Shown: positions 43,318 to 51,922 of the stretch, piece by piece
Layout of the letters: every line of letters begins with the position of its first letter
Numbering within the stretch: position 1 is the stretch's first letter
NCBI GenBank assembly: GCA_003243425.1
Contig: QFQP01000008.1
Span: forward strand, 124,001 to 188,000
Direction: 5' to 3'
DNA from: Archangium gephyra
GTDB lineage: Bacteria; Myxococcota; Myxococcia; Myxococcales; Myxococcaceae
Length of the DNA: 64,000 nucleotides
The notes under the pieces: generated by a model
Told to the model about the DNA's origin: nothing
The model's input: only the letters and a program-made list of their open reading frames with translations
Database searches by the model: none
Program-made: the position numbers and the translations under genes

Positions 43318-45743
43318 GGCTGCGCCTGCAACCACTCGAGCAGAGGGCGCGCCTTCTGACCACCGAGCGAAAGCTCACGGAGCGCGTCGTCACGTCGTCC
43401 GCGCGTCAGCGCGATGGCGCCGTTCACGTGATGCTGCGCCTCTTCGTCGGGCGTCGTGATCGGCGACGACTTTCGCGAGAGGTGACGAATCGACTCGAAG
43501 ATCGCCTCGACCGTCAGCGACTCGTCGGCGTTGCCACGCGGTGTCGAGTACTCCAGATGCAGGGAGTCGTCGGTCGACACGAAGCGCTCCATCGGTGTGT
43601 CCTTGCGCTCCTCTTCGATCAACGCGTCGATGCCCGCCTGGTCGAGCATCACGCGGCCTGCGAGCGTCAGCACGTCTTGCGCGGGCGTGCGTTGCGCGGC
43701 GTGGGTTCCCGAGAGCTTGGTGAGCGTCTGGTAGTCGCCGACGAGCGGCGACTTGCTGGCCAGCAGAATGCCCTGCTCGCCATATTCGTAGAGCACCGCG
43801 TAGGGAAACTCGGCGCGCACGCTGGCGAGCACGATCGCGAAGTCACGCCGGGTCAGGTGATGCAGCTGAACCCACTGCTGCAGAACGCCCGTCTGGCTCA
43901 TGTGCTCCTTCGCCAGCGCGTAGAACTCGCGGTTGTAGAGATCGGCGGCGCCTGCGAACCAGATGCTCGAGAGCTCGATGGAGATGAGGTCGTAGTGCTT
44001 CTTCGAGAGCAGCAGGAAGTTGCGCGCGTCGGCTCGCACGATGTTCACGCGGCCGTTGCTCAAGACGCCGTCATTGACGTGGCCGAAGAACTCGCGGCCT
44101 GCGGTGATGATGTCGCCAGAGAGCTCGACCACGTCGACGTCCTCGTACGGCTGCGCGGCCACCGCGCCGAGGCTGGTACCGGTGCCGAGGCCGATCACCA
44201 GCGCTGAGTCCCACTTCTGCTGAACGAGCATCGGGAGTTGTGCGAAGCCCAGCTGCGCAGGCACTTCTTCCACGTCGTTGCCCTGGAACTTGCCGTTGGT
44301 GAGCATGGTGAGCGCGTCGCCGTTGCGCACCACCGACGTGAGCCCGGCTTCGATTGACTCGCGCAGCCACAGCACTTCACCGTTCGCGTAGTACGGCACC
44401 GAGAAGTACACGTTGTAGCCAGACGCGAGGCGACCCATGTTCCACCCGGGCATCAGCCACGCCAGCGCGACGATGGCGATCGCGGCTCCGCGCCACGCGC
44501 GCTTCAGGAGCACCAACGCGATCAGCGCCGACACCGTCAGCAACACCAGCAGGACCGTTCGTGAGCCGAGCCGCGGGAGCAGCACGAAACCGGTGAGCAG
44601 CGAGCCCGCGACGGCGCCCAGCGTGTTCGCGGCAGATAGACCTCCGACACCGGCGTGTTGACCACCGGGCTTCCACGCGGCGCGCAGCACGAGCGGGAAG
44701 ACGGTGCCGAGCGCGATCGACGGCAGCAACATCAACTCGAGGCAGGCGAGCACCCGCACGAACTCGCGAGACGCGAACGTCGTCGCCCATTTGCCGGCGA
44801 TGAGGAACGTGGTGGGCACCTTGTCCCAGAGAGGAATCGTGAAGAGCAGGCCGAGCGCGACCACCAGCTGCACGCGCCCCAGCAACGTCTCGTCGATGGT
44901 GCCCTGTGGCCGCCGCGACAGCCACGCGCTGCCGAGCGCGAGCCCGGTGAGGAACGTCGCGAGCATGATCCCGAAGGCATAGACGGAGTTGCCGACCACG
45001 ACGCCGAGCAGCTGGAACCACGTCACTTCCGCGCAGAACGTCGCGAGGCCTGACCAGGCGCTGAGGGCCACCAGTCGCAGCGCGGCGCGTGAAGTGTCTT
45101 TCACCGCCTCACGTGGCGACGGTTCAGCGACGCCGCGCGCGATGATGAAGGCGATTGCCGCGGCCGCGAGGTTCATCGACGCGCCGACCAACTGCGTACG
45201 GGACAGCCCGAACGTGGGCATGAACACGTAGCTGCCGAGCGCCGCACCGGCGACGGCGCCGAGCAGGTTTGCGGTGTAGAGCTGCGTGAGCATCGTGTCG
45301 CCGCCGTCACCTTCGCCGAGCCCGCGCGCGACGGCCGGGAGCGTGCCGCCCATCAGCAACGTGGGAACCAGGGTGATGAGAAACGCGAGCCCGAGCCGCA
45401 GGACCAACAGGCTCGGGTCGTCCGGCGACAGGCCCGCCGCCGCCGCCGCGAAGGCGTTGATGATCGACGGCACGGCTGCGGGAAGTGTGAAGGCGACGAG
45501 CGCGATTCCCACTTCGAGCCACGCGTAGAGCCGCCACGGTGACTTCACGCGCTGGGAGAGCCGGCCGAACAGCACGGCGCCGAGCGCGATGCCGCCCATC
45601 CACGCCGCGAGCACCGTCGACGTGGCGAACGCCGAGACGCCGAATACGCGCGTGAGCGATCGTTGCATCGCGACCTCGAAGACGAGGCCGGCCGCGCCCG
45701 ACAGCACGAACATGAACCAGGCGAGCCACCGCGTTCGCGACAT
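43314..45743 (-). CDS. Membrane-fused spermidine-synthase-like protein
   Basis: An 809-residue protein. The first 500 or so residues hold about 12-14 helices arranged like a transporter (LSGAAGLVFEVAMQRSL at the N-terminus). The C-terminal domain is Rossmann-like and resembles polyamine aminopropyltransferases: DSALVIGLGTGTSLGAVA, DVVELSGDIITAG and LYNREFYALAKEHM. The catalytic DxxD loop of true spermidine synthases is replaced by IELSSIWFAGAA, so genuine aminopropyl transfer is doubtful. The ATG at 45743 follows TACTCT by ten bases, and the gene is divergent from the amidohydrolase. Confidence 0.75.
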   Translation of the reverse strand: MSRTRWLAWFMFVLSGAAGLVFEVAMQRSLTRVFGVSAFATSTVLAAWMGGIALGAVLFGRLSQRVKSPWRLYAWLEVGIALVAFTLPAAVPSIINAFAAAAAGLSPDDPSLLVLRLGLAFLITLVPTLLMGGTLPAVARGLGEGDGGDTMLTQLYTANLLGAVAGAALGSYVFMPTFGLSRTQLVGASMNLAAAAIAFIIARGVAEPSPREAVKDTSRAALRLVALSAWSGLATFCAEVTWFQLLGVVVGNSVYAFGIMLATFLTGLALGSAWLSRRPQGTIDETLLGRVQLVVALGLLFTIPLWDKVPTTFLIAGKWATTFASREFVRVLACLELMLLPSIALGTVFPLVLRAAWKPGGQHAGVGGLSAANTLGAVAGSLLTGFVLLPRLGSRTVLLVLLTVSALIALVLLKRAWRGAAIAIVALAWLMPGWNMGRLASGYNVYFSVPYYANGEVLWLRESIEAGLTSVVRNGDALTMLTNGKFQGNDVEEVPAQLGFAQLPMLVQQKWDSALVIGLGTGTSLGAVAAQPYEDVDVVELSGDIITAGREFFGHVNDGVLSNGRVNIVRADARNFLLLSKKHYDLISIELSSIWFAGAADLYNREFYALAKEHMSQTGVLQQWVQLHHLTRRDFAIVLASVRAEFPYAVLYEYGEQGILLASKSPLVGDYQTLTKLSGTHAAQRTPAQDVLTLAGRVMLDQAGIDALIEEERKDTPMERFVSTDDSLHLEYSTPRGNADESLTVEAIFESIRHLSRKSSPITTPDEEAQHHVNGAIALTRGRRDDALRELSLGGQKARPLLEWLQAQP

Positions 45744-45798
45744 GAGCGGGCGGAGAGTAGCAGCCGTGCGCACGAGGGCGAGCTACGCTTCACGCGCG

Positions 45799-47145
45799 AT
45801 GGAAGGCCGTCTGCTCCTGAAGAATTGCAGTCTGTTCCGAGCCGATGGTCGCGTGCGCTCCGGCATGTCGGTGGTGGTGCAGGGCAACGTGATCGTCTCG
45901 GTCGTTCCCGATGAACAGATGCCCGTGCGCCCCGGCGACTGGGAGGTGAAGTGCGGTGCGCGCCTGCTGACGTCGGGGCTCATCGACTGCCACACCCGGC
46001 TCGTCGGCGGTCCGTTGACGCCCTGGGCGGGCGACATGCTGATGCGGCCGTTCCTCGAGCGCTTCGAAGAAGAGCGCGCGCTGGAAAAGACGCTGACCGT
46101 CGCGGAGGTCGAGGCCATCACGGCCTTCTCCATCGCGCGCAATCTCCGCCTCGGCGTGACCATGGCCGTCGAGCATCTCCACGCGCCTTCGTGTGTCGAA
46201 GCGGCGCTCGAGGCGCAGGCCGGCGCCGCCGAGCGCCTGGGCATGCGGTTGGTGAACTCGCACTCGTCGTCGAGCGGGCTCGCAGGGTTCGACGGCGTCG
46301 CCCAGGTGGAAGCCAATGCGCGCTACGCGGCCCGTCGTCGCAACGGCCGGCTCGCGCGCGGAGCCATCGGCGTGCGTGGTTCGTTCTGTGCCGACGACGA
46401 AGTGTTGCGTGCCGCGGGTCGCGCCAAAGAAGAGTTGAGCGTCGGCGCGCACTTCGGGCTGGCCGAAAACGACGACGACCTCGCCATCACCTGGCAGCGA
46501 ACCAACACGCGCATCGTCACACGCTTCGAGAGTTTCGGGCTGCTGGGTGGTGCGTCGGTGGGCGCCCACGCACGCGCGATCGAACGAACCGAGGCCGCAC
46601 GCCTCGCCAGGAGCCGCACGCTGGTCGTGCTCACCCCGCGGGCCGCGCAGACCGTCGAAGGTGGTTCTGCGCTTGGCATGGAAGCGGTGCTGGTCTCGCA
46701 GAACCTCGTGGGCCTCGGCTCTGGCGGCACCGGGTCGCTGTGGGAAGAGCTGGCGGCCAGCTACACCGGGGTGATGGGCCTCGCGCGTTCGGGCCGCATG
46801 CTCGACCCCGACAACCTGATGTCGCAGTTCCTGGTCGGCGGGCCCGCGGAGTTGTGTTCGATGATCTACGGAATGCCGAGTGGCTCGGTCGACGCCGGAG
46901 CCCTCGCGGATCTCGTGCTCTTCGACTTCGTGCCGCCGCGCGAGACCGGCAACTACACCGCGCACCTGCTGATGCAGCTGAGCCAGATGCGAGTCGCGTG
47001 GACCGTCGTGAACGGCGAGGTCGCCGTGCGCGAAGGTGAACTGCTCGGCGCGGACTACCTCGAGCTGGCGCGTGAATCATCGAAGGCGCTCGAGGCGGTG
47101 TGGCGCCGCGCAGGTGTTTCAGGCGGAGGCGCTGCTGCGTCGTGA
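45799..47145 (+). CDS. Amidohydrolase-superfamily protein with altered metal motif
   Basis: A 448-residue protein with the layout of chlorohydrolase/SsnA-type amidohydrolases: small beta-sandwich, TIM barrel, then return to the sandwich at the C-terminus (VNGEVAVREGEL). The usual HxH at barrel strand 1 is degenerate: LIDCHTRLVG has His65 but Arg67. Later positions read NSHSSSSG, GAHFGLAEN and GASVGAHARAI. It may have lost metal-dependent hydrolysis or use a single metal. The ATG at 45799 is nine bases after TACGCT. It is coupled by GTGA to the next gene. Confidence 0.7.
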   Translation: MEGRLLLKNCSLFRADGRVRSGMSVVVQGNVIVSVVPDEQMPVRPGDWEVKCGARLLTSGLIDCHTRLVGGPLTPWAGDMLMRPFLERFEEERALEKTLTVAEVEAITAFSIARNLRLGVTMAVEHLHAPSCVEAALEAQAGAAERLGMRLVNSHSSSSGLAGFDGVAQVEANARYAARRRNGRLARGAIGVRGSFCADDEVLRAAGRAKEELSVGAHFGLAENDDDLAITWQRTNTRIVTRFESFGLLGGASVGAHARAIERTEAARLARSRTLVVLTPRAAQTVEGGSALGMEAVLVSQNLVGLGSGGTGSLWEELAASYTGVMGLARSGRMLDPDNLMSQFLVGGPAELCSMIYGMPSGSVDAGALADLVLFDFVPPRETGNYTAHLLMQLSQMRVAWTVVNGEVAVREGELLGADYLELARESSKALEAVWRRAGVSGGGAAAS

Positions 47146-48056
47146 AGCCGCTCGTCGATGCCCTCGCTCGTCGCGCGAAGTTGCCGGCGGCGACGAACTG
47201 CTTTCGCTGGAGTGACGAAGATCTTCCCGGCGTGACGGTCGACCTGTTCGACGACGTCGCCGTGCTGAGCCTGTATCGCGATGCGCCAGACGAGGCAGCG
47301 ATCGCCGATGCCATCGCGCCACACGTTCGTGCGGTCTACGTGAAGCGACGGCCTCGAGAGGCGCGCAAGGTCGCCAACGAGTCGCCGGAACAACTCGCGC
47401 CGCCGATGCCCCTGCGTGGCGACGCCGTCGAGGCGCTCATCGTGGAAGAGCAGGGCGCGAAGTTCGAGATTCGCCCCGGAAACGGGCTCTCGGTCGGGCT
47501 GTACCTCGATGCGCGTGACGCGCGGTCGTGGGTTCGGGACAACGCGCGTGAGCGCACCGTGCTCAACACGTTTTCCTACACGTGCGGCTTCGGCGTGCTG
47601 GCGCGACTGGGTGGTGCGCGCCGCGCGGTGAACATCGACGCCTCGCGCAAGGTGCTCGATTGGGGCGAGAAGAACCTCGCGCTCAATGGGTTCGAAGCCG
47701 ATCGCTACGACTTCATCAGCGGCGACACGTTTGATTGGCTCAGCCGCTTCGCGAAGAAGGCGGAGGTCTTCGACCTGATCGTCCTCGACCCGCCCGGTTT
47801 TGCGACCACGAAGACCAGCCGGTTCACGGCGCAGCGCGACTATCACCAGCTCGTGGCCGCGGCCGAGAAGGTGCTCGCGAAGAACGGCGTGTTGCTCGCG
47901 ATGTGCAACGTGGAGCAGCTGAGCGTTCGTGACTTCACGCAGCTGGTGCAGCGCGGCTTCGGTTCGCGCAAGTTCAAGGTGCGCGAGTCTTTCGGCGCGA
48001 GCGCGGTCGATTTCAAGCAGCCGTCCACGCTCAAGTGTCTCGTGGTCGATGCGTGA
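47142..48056 (+). CDS. RlmI-like class I SAM methyltransferase
   Basis: A 304-residue protein resembling RlmI/RlmK-type rRNA cytosine methyltransferases without the N-terminal PUA domain. Features are the GLYLDARDARSWV motif, the SAM loop TFSYTCGFGVLARLGGAR, the acidic residue in NIDASRKVLDWGEKN, and the catalytic DPPGFAT. A typical final Cys motif is present as LAMCNVEQ. The GTG start at 47142 overlaps the amidohydrolase stop by four bases. The rRNA target base is inferred from the family only. Confidence 0.75.
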   Translation: MKPLVDALARRAKLPAATNCFRWSDEDLPGVTVDLFDDVAVLSLYRDAPDEAAIADAIAPHVRAVYVKRRPREARKVANESPEQLAPPMPLRGDAVEALIVEEQGAKFEIRPGNGLSVGLYLDARDARSWVRDNARERTVLNTFSYTCGFGVLARLGGARRAVNIDASRKVLDWGEKNLALNGFEADRYDFISGDTFDWLSRFAKKAEVFDLIVLDPPGFATTKTSRFTAQRDYHQLVAAAEKVLAKNGVLLAMCNVEQLSVRDFTQLVQRGFGSRKFKVRESFGASAVDFKQPSTLKCLVVDA

Positions 48057-48093
48057 GCTGCGCAGTTTCGCAGCGGTGCGTTACGTGAGCTTC

Positions 48094-48423
48094 ATGCGCT
48101 ACCTGTTCCTCGGCATCGCGATCGTCAGTGAAGTCATCGCCACCACGTTCCTGAAGCAATCCGACGGCTTCTCGAAGCTCGTGCCATCGGTCATCACCGT
48201 CGCCGGCTACGCGACCGCGTTTTTCTTCCTCTCCCTGACGCTCAAAGAACTCCCGACGGGCCTCGTCTACGCGGTCTGGTCCGGAGTCGGCATCGTGCTC
48301 ATCTCTGCCGTGGCGTGGCTCGTTCACGGCCAGAAGCTCGACGCGCCGGCGCTGGTCGGCATGGCGCTCATCATCGCGGGCGTGGTGTTGATGAACTTCT
48401 TCTCGAAGACGTCAGCTCACTGA
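48094..48423 (+). CDS. SMR-family multidrug efflux protein
   Basis: A 109-residue inner-membrane protein with four helices. Glu14 in helix 1 (FLGIAIVSEVIATTFLK) is the proton/substrate glutamate of EmrE-type transporters. Helix 3 contains LPTGLVYAVWSGVGIVLIS, with the conserved Tyr and Trp, and helix 4 begins LVGMALIIAGVVLMN. The protein works as an antiparallel dimer. The ATG at 48094 could be replaced by a GTG three codons upstream. It overlaps the convergent peptidase gene by 12 bases. Confidence 0.92.
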   Translation: MRYLFLGIAIVSEVIATTFLKQSDGFSKLVPSVITVAGYATAFFFLSLTLKELPTGLVYAVWSGVGIVLISAVAWLVHGQKLDAPALVGMALIIAGVVLMNFFSKTSAH

Positions 48424-49521
48424 GCGTTCGTCTTTCGATGTCTTCTCGTCGCGCTCCGGCTCGCTGAACTGCACGATGTTCACGACCCACGGAGTCTGCG
48501 TGCCGGCGTAGGGCAGATACTCGAACGCATCGTCCTCGTTCGCGGGGGCGCCACCGAGCAGCCGTCGCGCCGCTTCGTGAAGGGTCTCGACCTTCAGCTG
48601 TCGGGCCCGCAGCTCGCGGACTTCTCGTCGGCGTCGCGCCCAACCCATCACCAGCAAGATCGACATCACCGCCCACACCACGGTGCCGCCCGACAACAAC
48701 AGGGGCCACCACGGGTAGCGACGCGGAAGGTCCTTCTTGAACGCCTCTTCCTCCATCGACAGCGGCACCCAGAACGCCGCGCCGAAGGCCTTCTCGAAGT
48801 TGTCGCCCTGTTCCACGCGATCGATCAACCGCTGGAAGGCACCCGAGCCATGCCGCGCCCGCAGGAACTCCACGAACGCCGCGCTCTGCGCGTACGCGAT
48901 GTCCACGCTCTCCTGCGCCTGCGGAAAACGCTCTGAAATCTCGTCGAAGTCGTACACGCGGTCTTGCGTCACCGCGCGTGTCAATGTCGCGACCTGCTCG
49001 AGCTGCCATTTCCGCTCGCCGGTCAGCTCCATTGCCAGACCTTCCTGAAACCAGTGCGGCCACACCTTGCCGAACTGCCCCAGTGCCACGTGCACCAGCT
49101 CGTGCCTCAAGGTCAGGGGCCCATCGAGCGTCGTCAGCGAGGTCGCCTCGACGAGCATGATGTTGCGGCCGGGGTAGGCGAGGGCGATGGCCCACGGCGG
49201 CGGCGCTCCACCCGGCAAGGACAGCGCCTCGTACTCTTCACGACCAAAGCCGACACGAACCTCGGTGACGCCAGGCCAGTCGCGCCCCAGGAGCGACGCG
49301 ATGTCGTCGCGCATCGGCTCGAGTTCGCGCGCGAGCACCTGTGCGGAACCCTTCGCGCGCGGCGTGAACACGATCTTGAAGCGCCTGGTGGAGATCGCTT
49401 CGGTCTGCAGAGGCCCCGAGGTCTCGATGCCCGCGGAGGGAATCGGCTCCCACGGAACGTCTCCTCCCGGCGGCGGCGCGACGGCCAGCGACAACGCGAG
49501 AAGAGGCGCGAGAAATGTCAC
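48412..49521 (-). CDS. Membrane-anchored peptidase-MA-like metalloprotease
   Basis: A 369-residue protein. The signal peptide (MTFLAPLLALSLAVA) is followed by a gluzincin domain with HELVH at 140-144 and a downstream zinc ligand Glu160 in FQEGLAM. One transmembrane helix lies at about residues 272-292 (PLLLSGGTVVWAVMSILLVM), then a charged cytoplasmic tail with a Glu/Arg-rich coiled segment. The protease domain should face the periplasm. The GTG start at 49521 overlaps the YggU stop (GTGA). The substrate is unknown. Confidence 0.78.
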   Translation of the reverse strand: MTFLAPLLALSLAVAPPPGGDVPWEPIPSAGIETSGPLQTEAISTRRFKIVFTPRAKGSAQVLARELEPMRDDIASLLGRDWPGVTEVRVGFGREEYEALSLPGGAPPPWAIALAYPGRNIMLVEATSLTTLDGPLTLRHELVHVALGQFGKVWPHWFQEGLAMELTGERKWQLEQVATLTRAVTQDRVYDFDEISERFPQAQESVDIAYAQSAAFVEFLRARHGSGAFQRLIDRVEQGDNFEKAFGAAFWVPLSMEEEAFKKDLPRRYPWWPLLLSGGTVVWAVMSILLVMGWARRRREVRELRARQLKVETLHEAARRLLGGAPANEDDAFEYLPYAGTQTPWVVNIVQFSEPERDEKTSKDERSVS

Positions 49522-49811
49522 GGCCTCAATCTGGCCATGACTTCAGACGCTGCAACCGCCCGAACAGCCAGACGCTTGCGCCGCGAGGTTTCCCCGTCCA
49601 GCAGCGTGACGTCGGCTTTGCGAACCCTCAGCGCCCCGGAGATGAACTCCACGAGCGCTGCGTTCGCCTCTCCATCGACCGGCGGTGCGGCGAGCGCGAT
49701 CTTCAATCGACCGTCATGCTCGCCGACCACCCTGGTGCGCGAGGCTCTGGGTTGAATCAGCAGCGACAGCTTCACGCCATCGCCGCTGACCTCGAGCCAC
49801 GGAGCACTCAC
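49518..49811 (-). CDS. yggU: DUF167 / YggU-family protein
   Basis: A 97-residue alpha/beta protein with the family core LSLLIQPRASRTRVVGEHDGRLKIALAAPPVDGEANAAL, recognised by its parts PRASR and PPVDGEANAALVEF. Then comes VTLLDGETSRRKRLAV. The function is not established. GTG 49811 is chosen because it overlaps the upstream lipoprotein stop as GTGA; the 14-residue upstream extension is antisense noise. It lies in the cluster proC-divIVA-lipoprotein-yggU, which resembles the conserved yggS/yggT/yggU-divIVA neighbourhood of other bacteria. Confidence 0.88.
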   Translation of the reverse strand: MSAPWLEVSGDGVKLSLLIQPRASRTRVVGEHDGRLKIALAAPPVDGEANAALVEFISGALRVRKADVTLLDGETSRRKRLAVRAVAASEVMARLRP

Positions 49812-50524
49812 CGCGTGTTGGCGCGGATCGCTTCCACGAGGTTGCGCATCCACTTCTCGTAGTCGTCAGACACGCCGGTCTGCGGGTCGAACGCGATGCC
49901 TTCGCTGTTCTCGTAGATGATCGTCGCCTGCTGGGTGGTCGACGTGATGCGCACGCGGAGCAGACCCTTGCGGTGGTTCAGGCGCGCCACCAGGCCCGTG
50001 GGCTGGTCGGCTTCCAGCACCCAACTGTGAGCGCTGAGCGCACGCTGAATCGCGCCCTTCACGTTCTCGATCTTCTGTTCGCGATCGAACACCACCAGCG
50101 TGGGCGCAGGCGTCGCGGTCACCACCGGCGCCGCGGCCGGCACCACGGCCGGCGTGCGCAGCCGCTTGGCGATGTCCTGCTCGAGGCCGTTGAGCCAGCC
50201 CTCGTACTTGCGGTCGGCGTTGGTGGCCTCGAGGCCCTTCATGGTGAAGCGCGTCGCGTCGTAGACGATCGACACGCGCACCGTGGCGCCCTTGTGGCTC
50301 AGACGGCCGATGATCTCCGGGCCGTTCTCGCTCTCGGTGACCCAGCCCTTGCCCTGCAGCGACGCGATGATCGCCTGACGAACCTCGGCCGGATCACGCT
50401 GCACCTGGAGCAGCGTCACCCGCGGCTGCTCGGCCGAGAGATCGATCTCCGGCGCAGCCTTGCGGCACCCTGAAACCGAGACGATGAACAGCGCGACCAT
50501 CAACGAAACCAGACGACCAGACAT
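49808..50524 (-). CDS. Lipoprotein with an internally duplicated domain
   Basis: A 238-residue lipoprotein whose signal ends in VSVSGC (Cys20). It contains two copies of one domain. Copy 1 is about residues 45-123, with SLQGKGWVTESENGPEIIGRLSHKGATVRVSIVYD in pieces and YEGWLNGLEQDIAKRL. Copy 2 is about 152-236, with ALSAHSWVLEADQPTGLVARLNHRKGLLRVRI in pieces and YEKWMRNLVEAIRANT. A Pro/Ala/Val-rich linker lies between them. The RBS is GGGAGGG. No known family was recognised; each copy looks like a small alpha/beta sandwich. Confidence 0.65.
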   Translation of the reverse strand: MSGRLVSLMVALFIVSVSGCRKAAPEIDLSAEQPRVTLLQVQRDPAEVRQAIIASLQGKGWVTESENGPEIIGRLSHKGATVRVSIVYDATRFTMKGLEATNADRKYEGWLNGLEQDIAKRLRTPAVVPAAAPVVTATPAPTLVVFDREQKIENVKGAIQRALSAHSWVLEADQPTGLVARLNHRKGLLRVRITSTTQQATIIYENSEGIAFDPQTGVSDDYEKWMRNLVEAIRANTR

Positions 50525-50602
50525 GAAACCCTCCCTGAAAAAGTGAATGTGGCGAACTTCGTTGCCGCGGCGGAGACGAACCGATCCGCACTCCGCTCGC
50601 CA

Positions 50603-51085
50603 CTACTTCTTCACGAGGTAGGCGACCTCTGCACCGGGTTGCGTCTTCCAGGTGTCGAGAAGCTTCTTGTGCGAGTCGATCAACGACTCGAGATGCGACT
50701 CGAACGTCACCTTCTGTCGTTTGATCTCGTTGAGCTCCTTTACCAATTCGACCAGACGGTTATTCGCGCTGGCGACGATCTTGTCGGCCTGGAGCTCTGC
50801 CTCCGCGAGCATCACCTCGGCCTCCTTCTTCGCCTGCGCCTTGACGTCTTCACTGATGCGCTGCGCGGTGACCATCGTCTCCTGCAGGGCCTTCTCGCGT
50901 TCGAGGTGCTGCTCGAGCCGCGCCTGCACGCGCTTGAGCTCTTCCTTCAGCGAGATGTTCTCGCGCACCACTTCTTCGAACTCGCCGGCGGAGAGCTCGA
51001 GGAAGCCTTCGACTTCCTTCTTCGAATAGCCGCGCAGCTGCGTTTCGAAGCGCTTCTGGCGAATGTCGAGCGGCGTCATCTTCAT
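50603..51085 (-). CDS. divIVA: DivIVA-domain coiled-coil protein
   Basis: A 160-residue protein with the DivIVA N-terminal membrane-curvature domain MTPLDIRQKRFETQLRGYSKKEVEGFL, recognised by PLDI, F and GY--EVD-FL positions. A long Glu/Lys-rich coiled coil follows over about residues 35-140. In Gram-positive bacteria DivIVA marks poles and septa; in myxobacteria its role is less clear. The RBS AAGGAGAACG precedes ATG 51085. It lies 12 bases downstream of proC on the same strand, so they are probably co-transcribed. Confidence 0.9.
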   Translation of the reverse strand: MKMTPLDIRQKRFETQLRGYSKKEVEGFLELSAGEFEEVVRENISLKEELKRVQARLEQHLEREKALQETMVTAQRISEDVKAQAKKEAEVMLAEAELQADKIVASANNRLVELVKELNEIKRQKVTFESHLESLIDSHKKLLDTWKTQPGAEVAYLVKK

Positions 51086-51097
51086 GGTGCGTTCTCC

Positions 51098-51922
51098 TTA
51101 TTTCTTGTCGAGGAATGACTCGCCGAGCTGGCGCGCGCGGTTGGTCGCGGCCTCGACGGCGTCGATGAGCGTGGTGCGCAGGCCGCCGGCTTCCAGCGTG
51201 TGCAGCCCGGCGATGGCGGTGCCGCCGGGGCTGGTCACCTGGTCCTTGAGCTGCCCGGGGTGTGAGTTGGTCTCGAGCAGCAACTTCGCGCTGCCCAGCA
51301 CGGTCTGCGCGGCGAGCTTGAGCGCCTGATGCCGCGAGAGCCCGACCTTCACGCCCGCGTCAGACAGCGCCTCGATGATGAGAAAGATGTACGCGGGCCC
51401 GCTGCCGGACAGCCCCGTCACCGCGTCGAGCAGGTACTCGTCGACGACGGTGGTGAGCCCCACCGACTCGAACATCGCCGTGGCGAGCTGGAGATCTTCC
51501 TGGGTCGCGTGTTCACCGGCCGACACCGCGGTCGCGCCGGCGCCGACGAGCGAGGGCGTGTTGGGCATCGACCGCACGATGCGCGCACCCGCGCCCAGGC
51601 GCCGTTCGATGGCTGCGATGGGAACACCGGCCGCCACCGAGATGACCAGCTTGCTGCGATCGATCGACGGCGCGATCTGCGTGAGCAGCTTGTCGAGCGC
51701 CTGCGGCTTCACGCAGAGCACGATGACGTCTGCGTCCTTCGCCGCGGCGACGTTGTCGAACGTGGCGCGAATGCCGTGCGTCGCCTCGAGCTCCTGCTTC
51801 TTCTCTTCGCGACGAACGGTGGCGGTGATCTTCTCTTTGGCGAGGCCTGCGCGGAGCAGCCCGCGGATGATGGCGTTGGCCATGTTGCCCGCGCCGAGAA
51901 AGGCGATGCGGCGGTCGATCAC
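51098..51922 (-). CDS. proC: Pyrroline-5-carboxylate reductase
   Basis: A 274-residue enzyme for the last step of proline synthesis, reducing P5C with NAD(P)H. The Rossmann motif FLGAGNMANAIIRGLL is at the N-terminus, and the signature LSGSGPAYIFLIIEALSDAGVKVGL (partly quoted: SGSGPAY) followed by HPGQLKDQVTSPGGTA is near the C-terminus. The length is normal. The GTG start at 51922 overlaps the upstream HEAT gene stop by four bases. It is the second gene of the unit that continues to divIVA and yggU. Confidence 0.97.
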   Translation of the reverse strand: MIDRRIAFLGAGNMANAIIRGLLRAGLAKEKITATVRREEKKQELEATHGIRATFDNVAAAKDADVIVLCVKPQALDKLLTQIAPSIDRSKLVISVAAGVPIAAIERRLGAGARIVRSMPNTPSLVGAGATAVSAGEHATQEDLQLATAMFESVGLTTVVDEYLLDAVTGLSGSGPAYIFLIIEALSDAGVKVGLSRHQALKLAAQTVLGSAKLLLETNSHPGQLKDQVTSPGGTAIAGLHTLEAGGLRTTLIDAVEAATNRARQLGESFLDKK

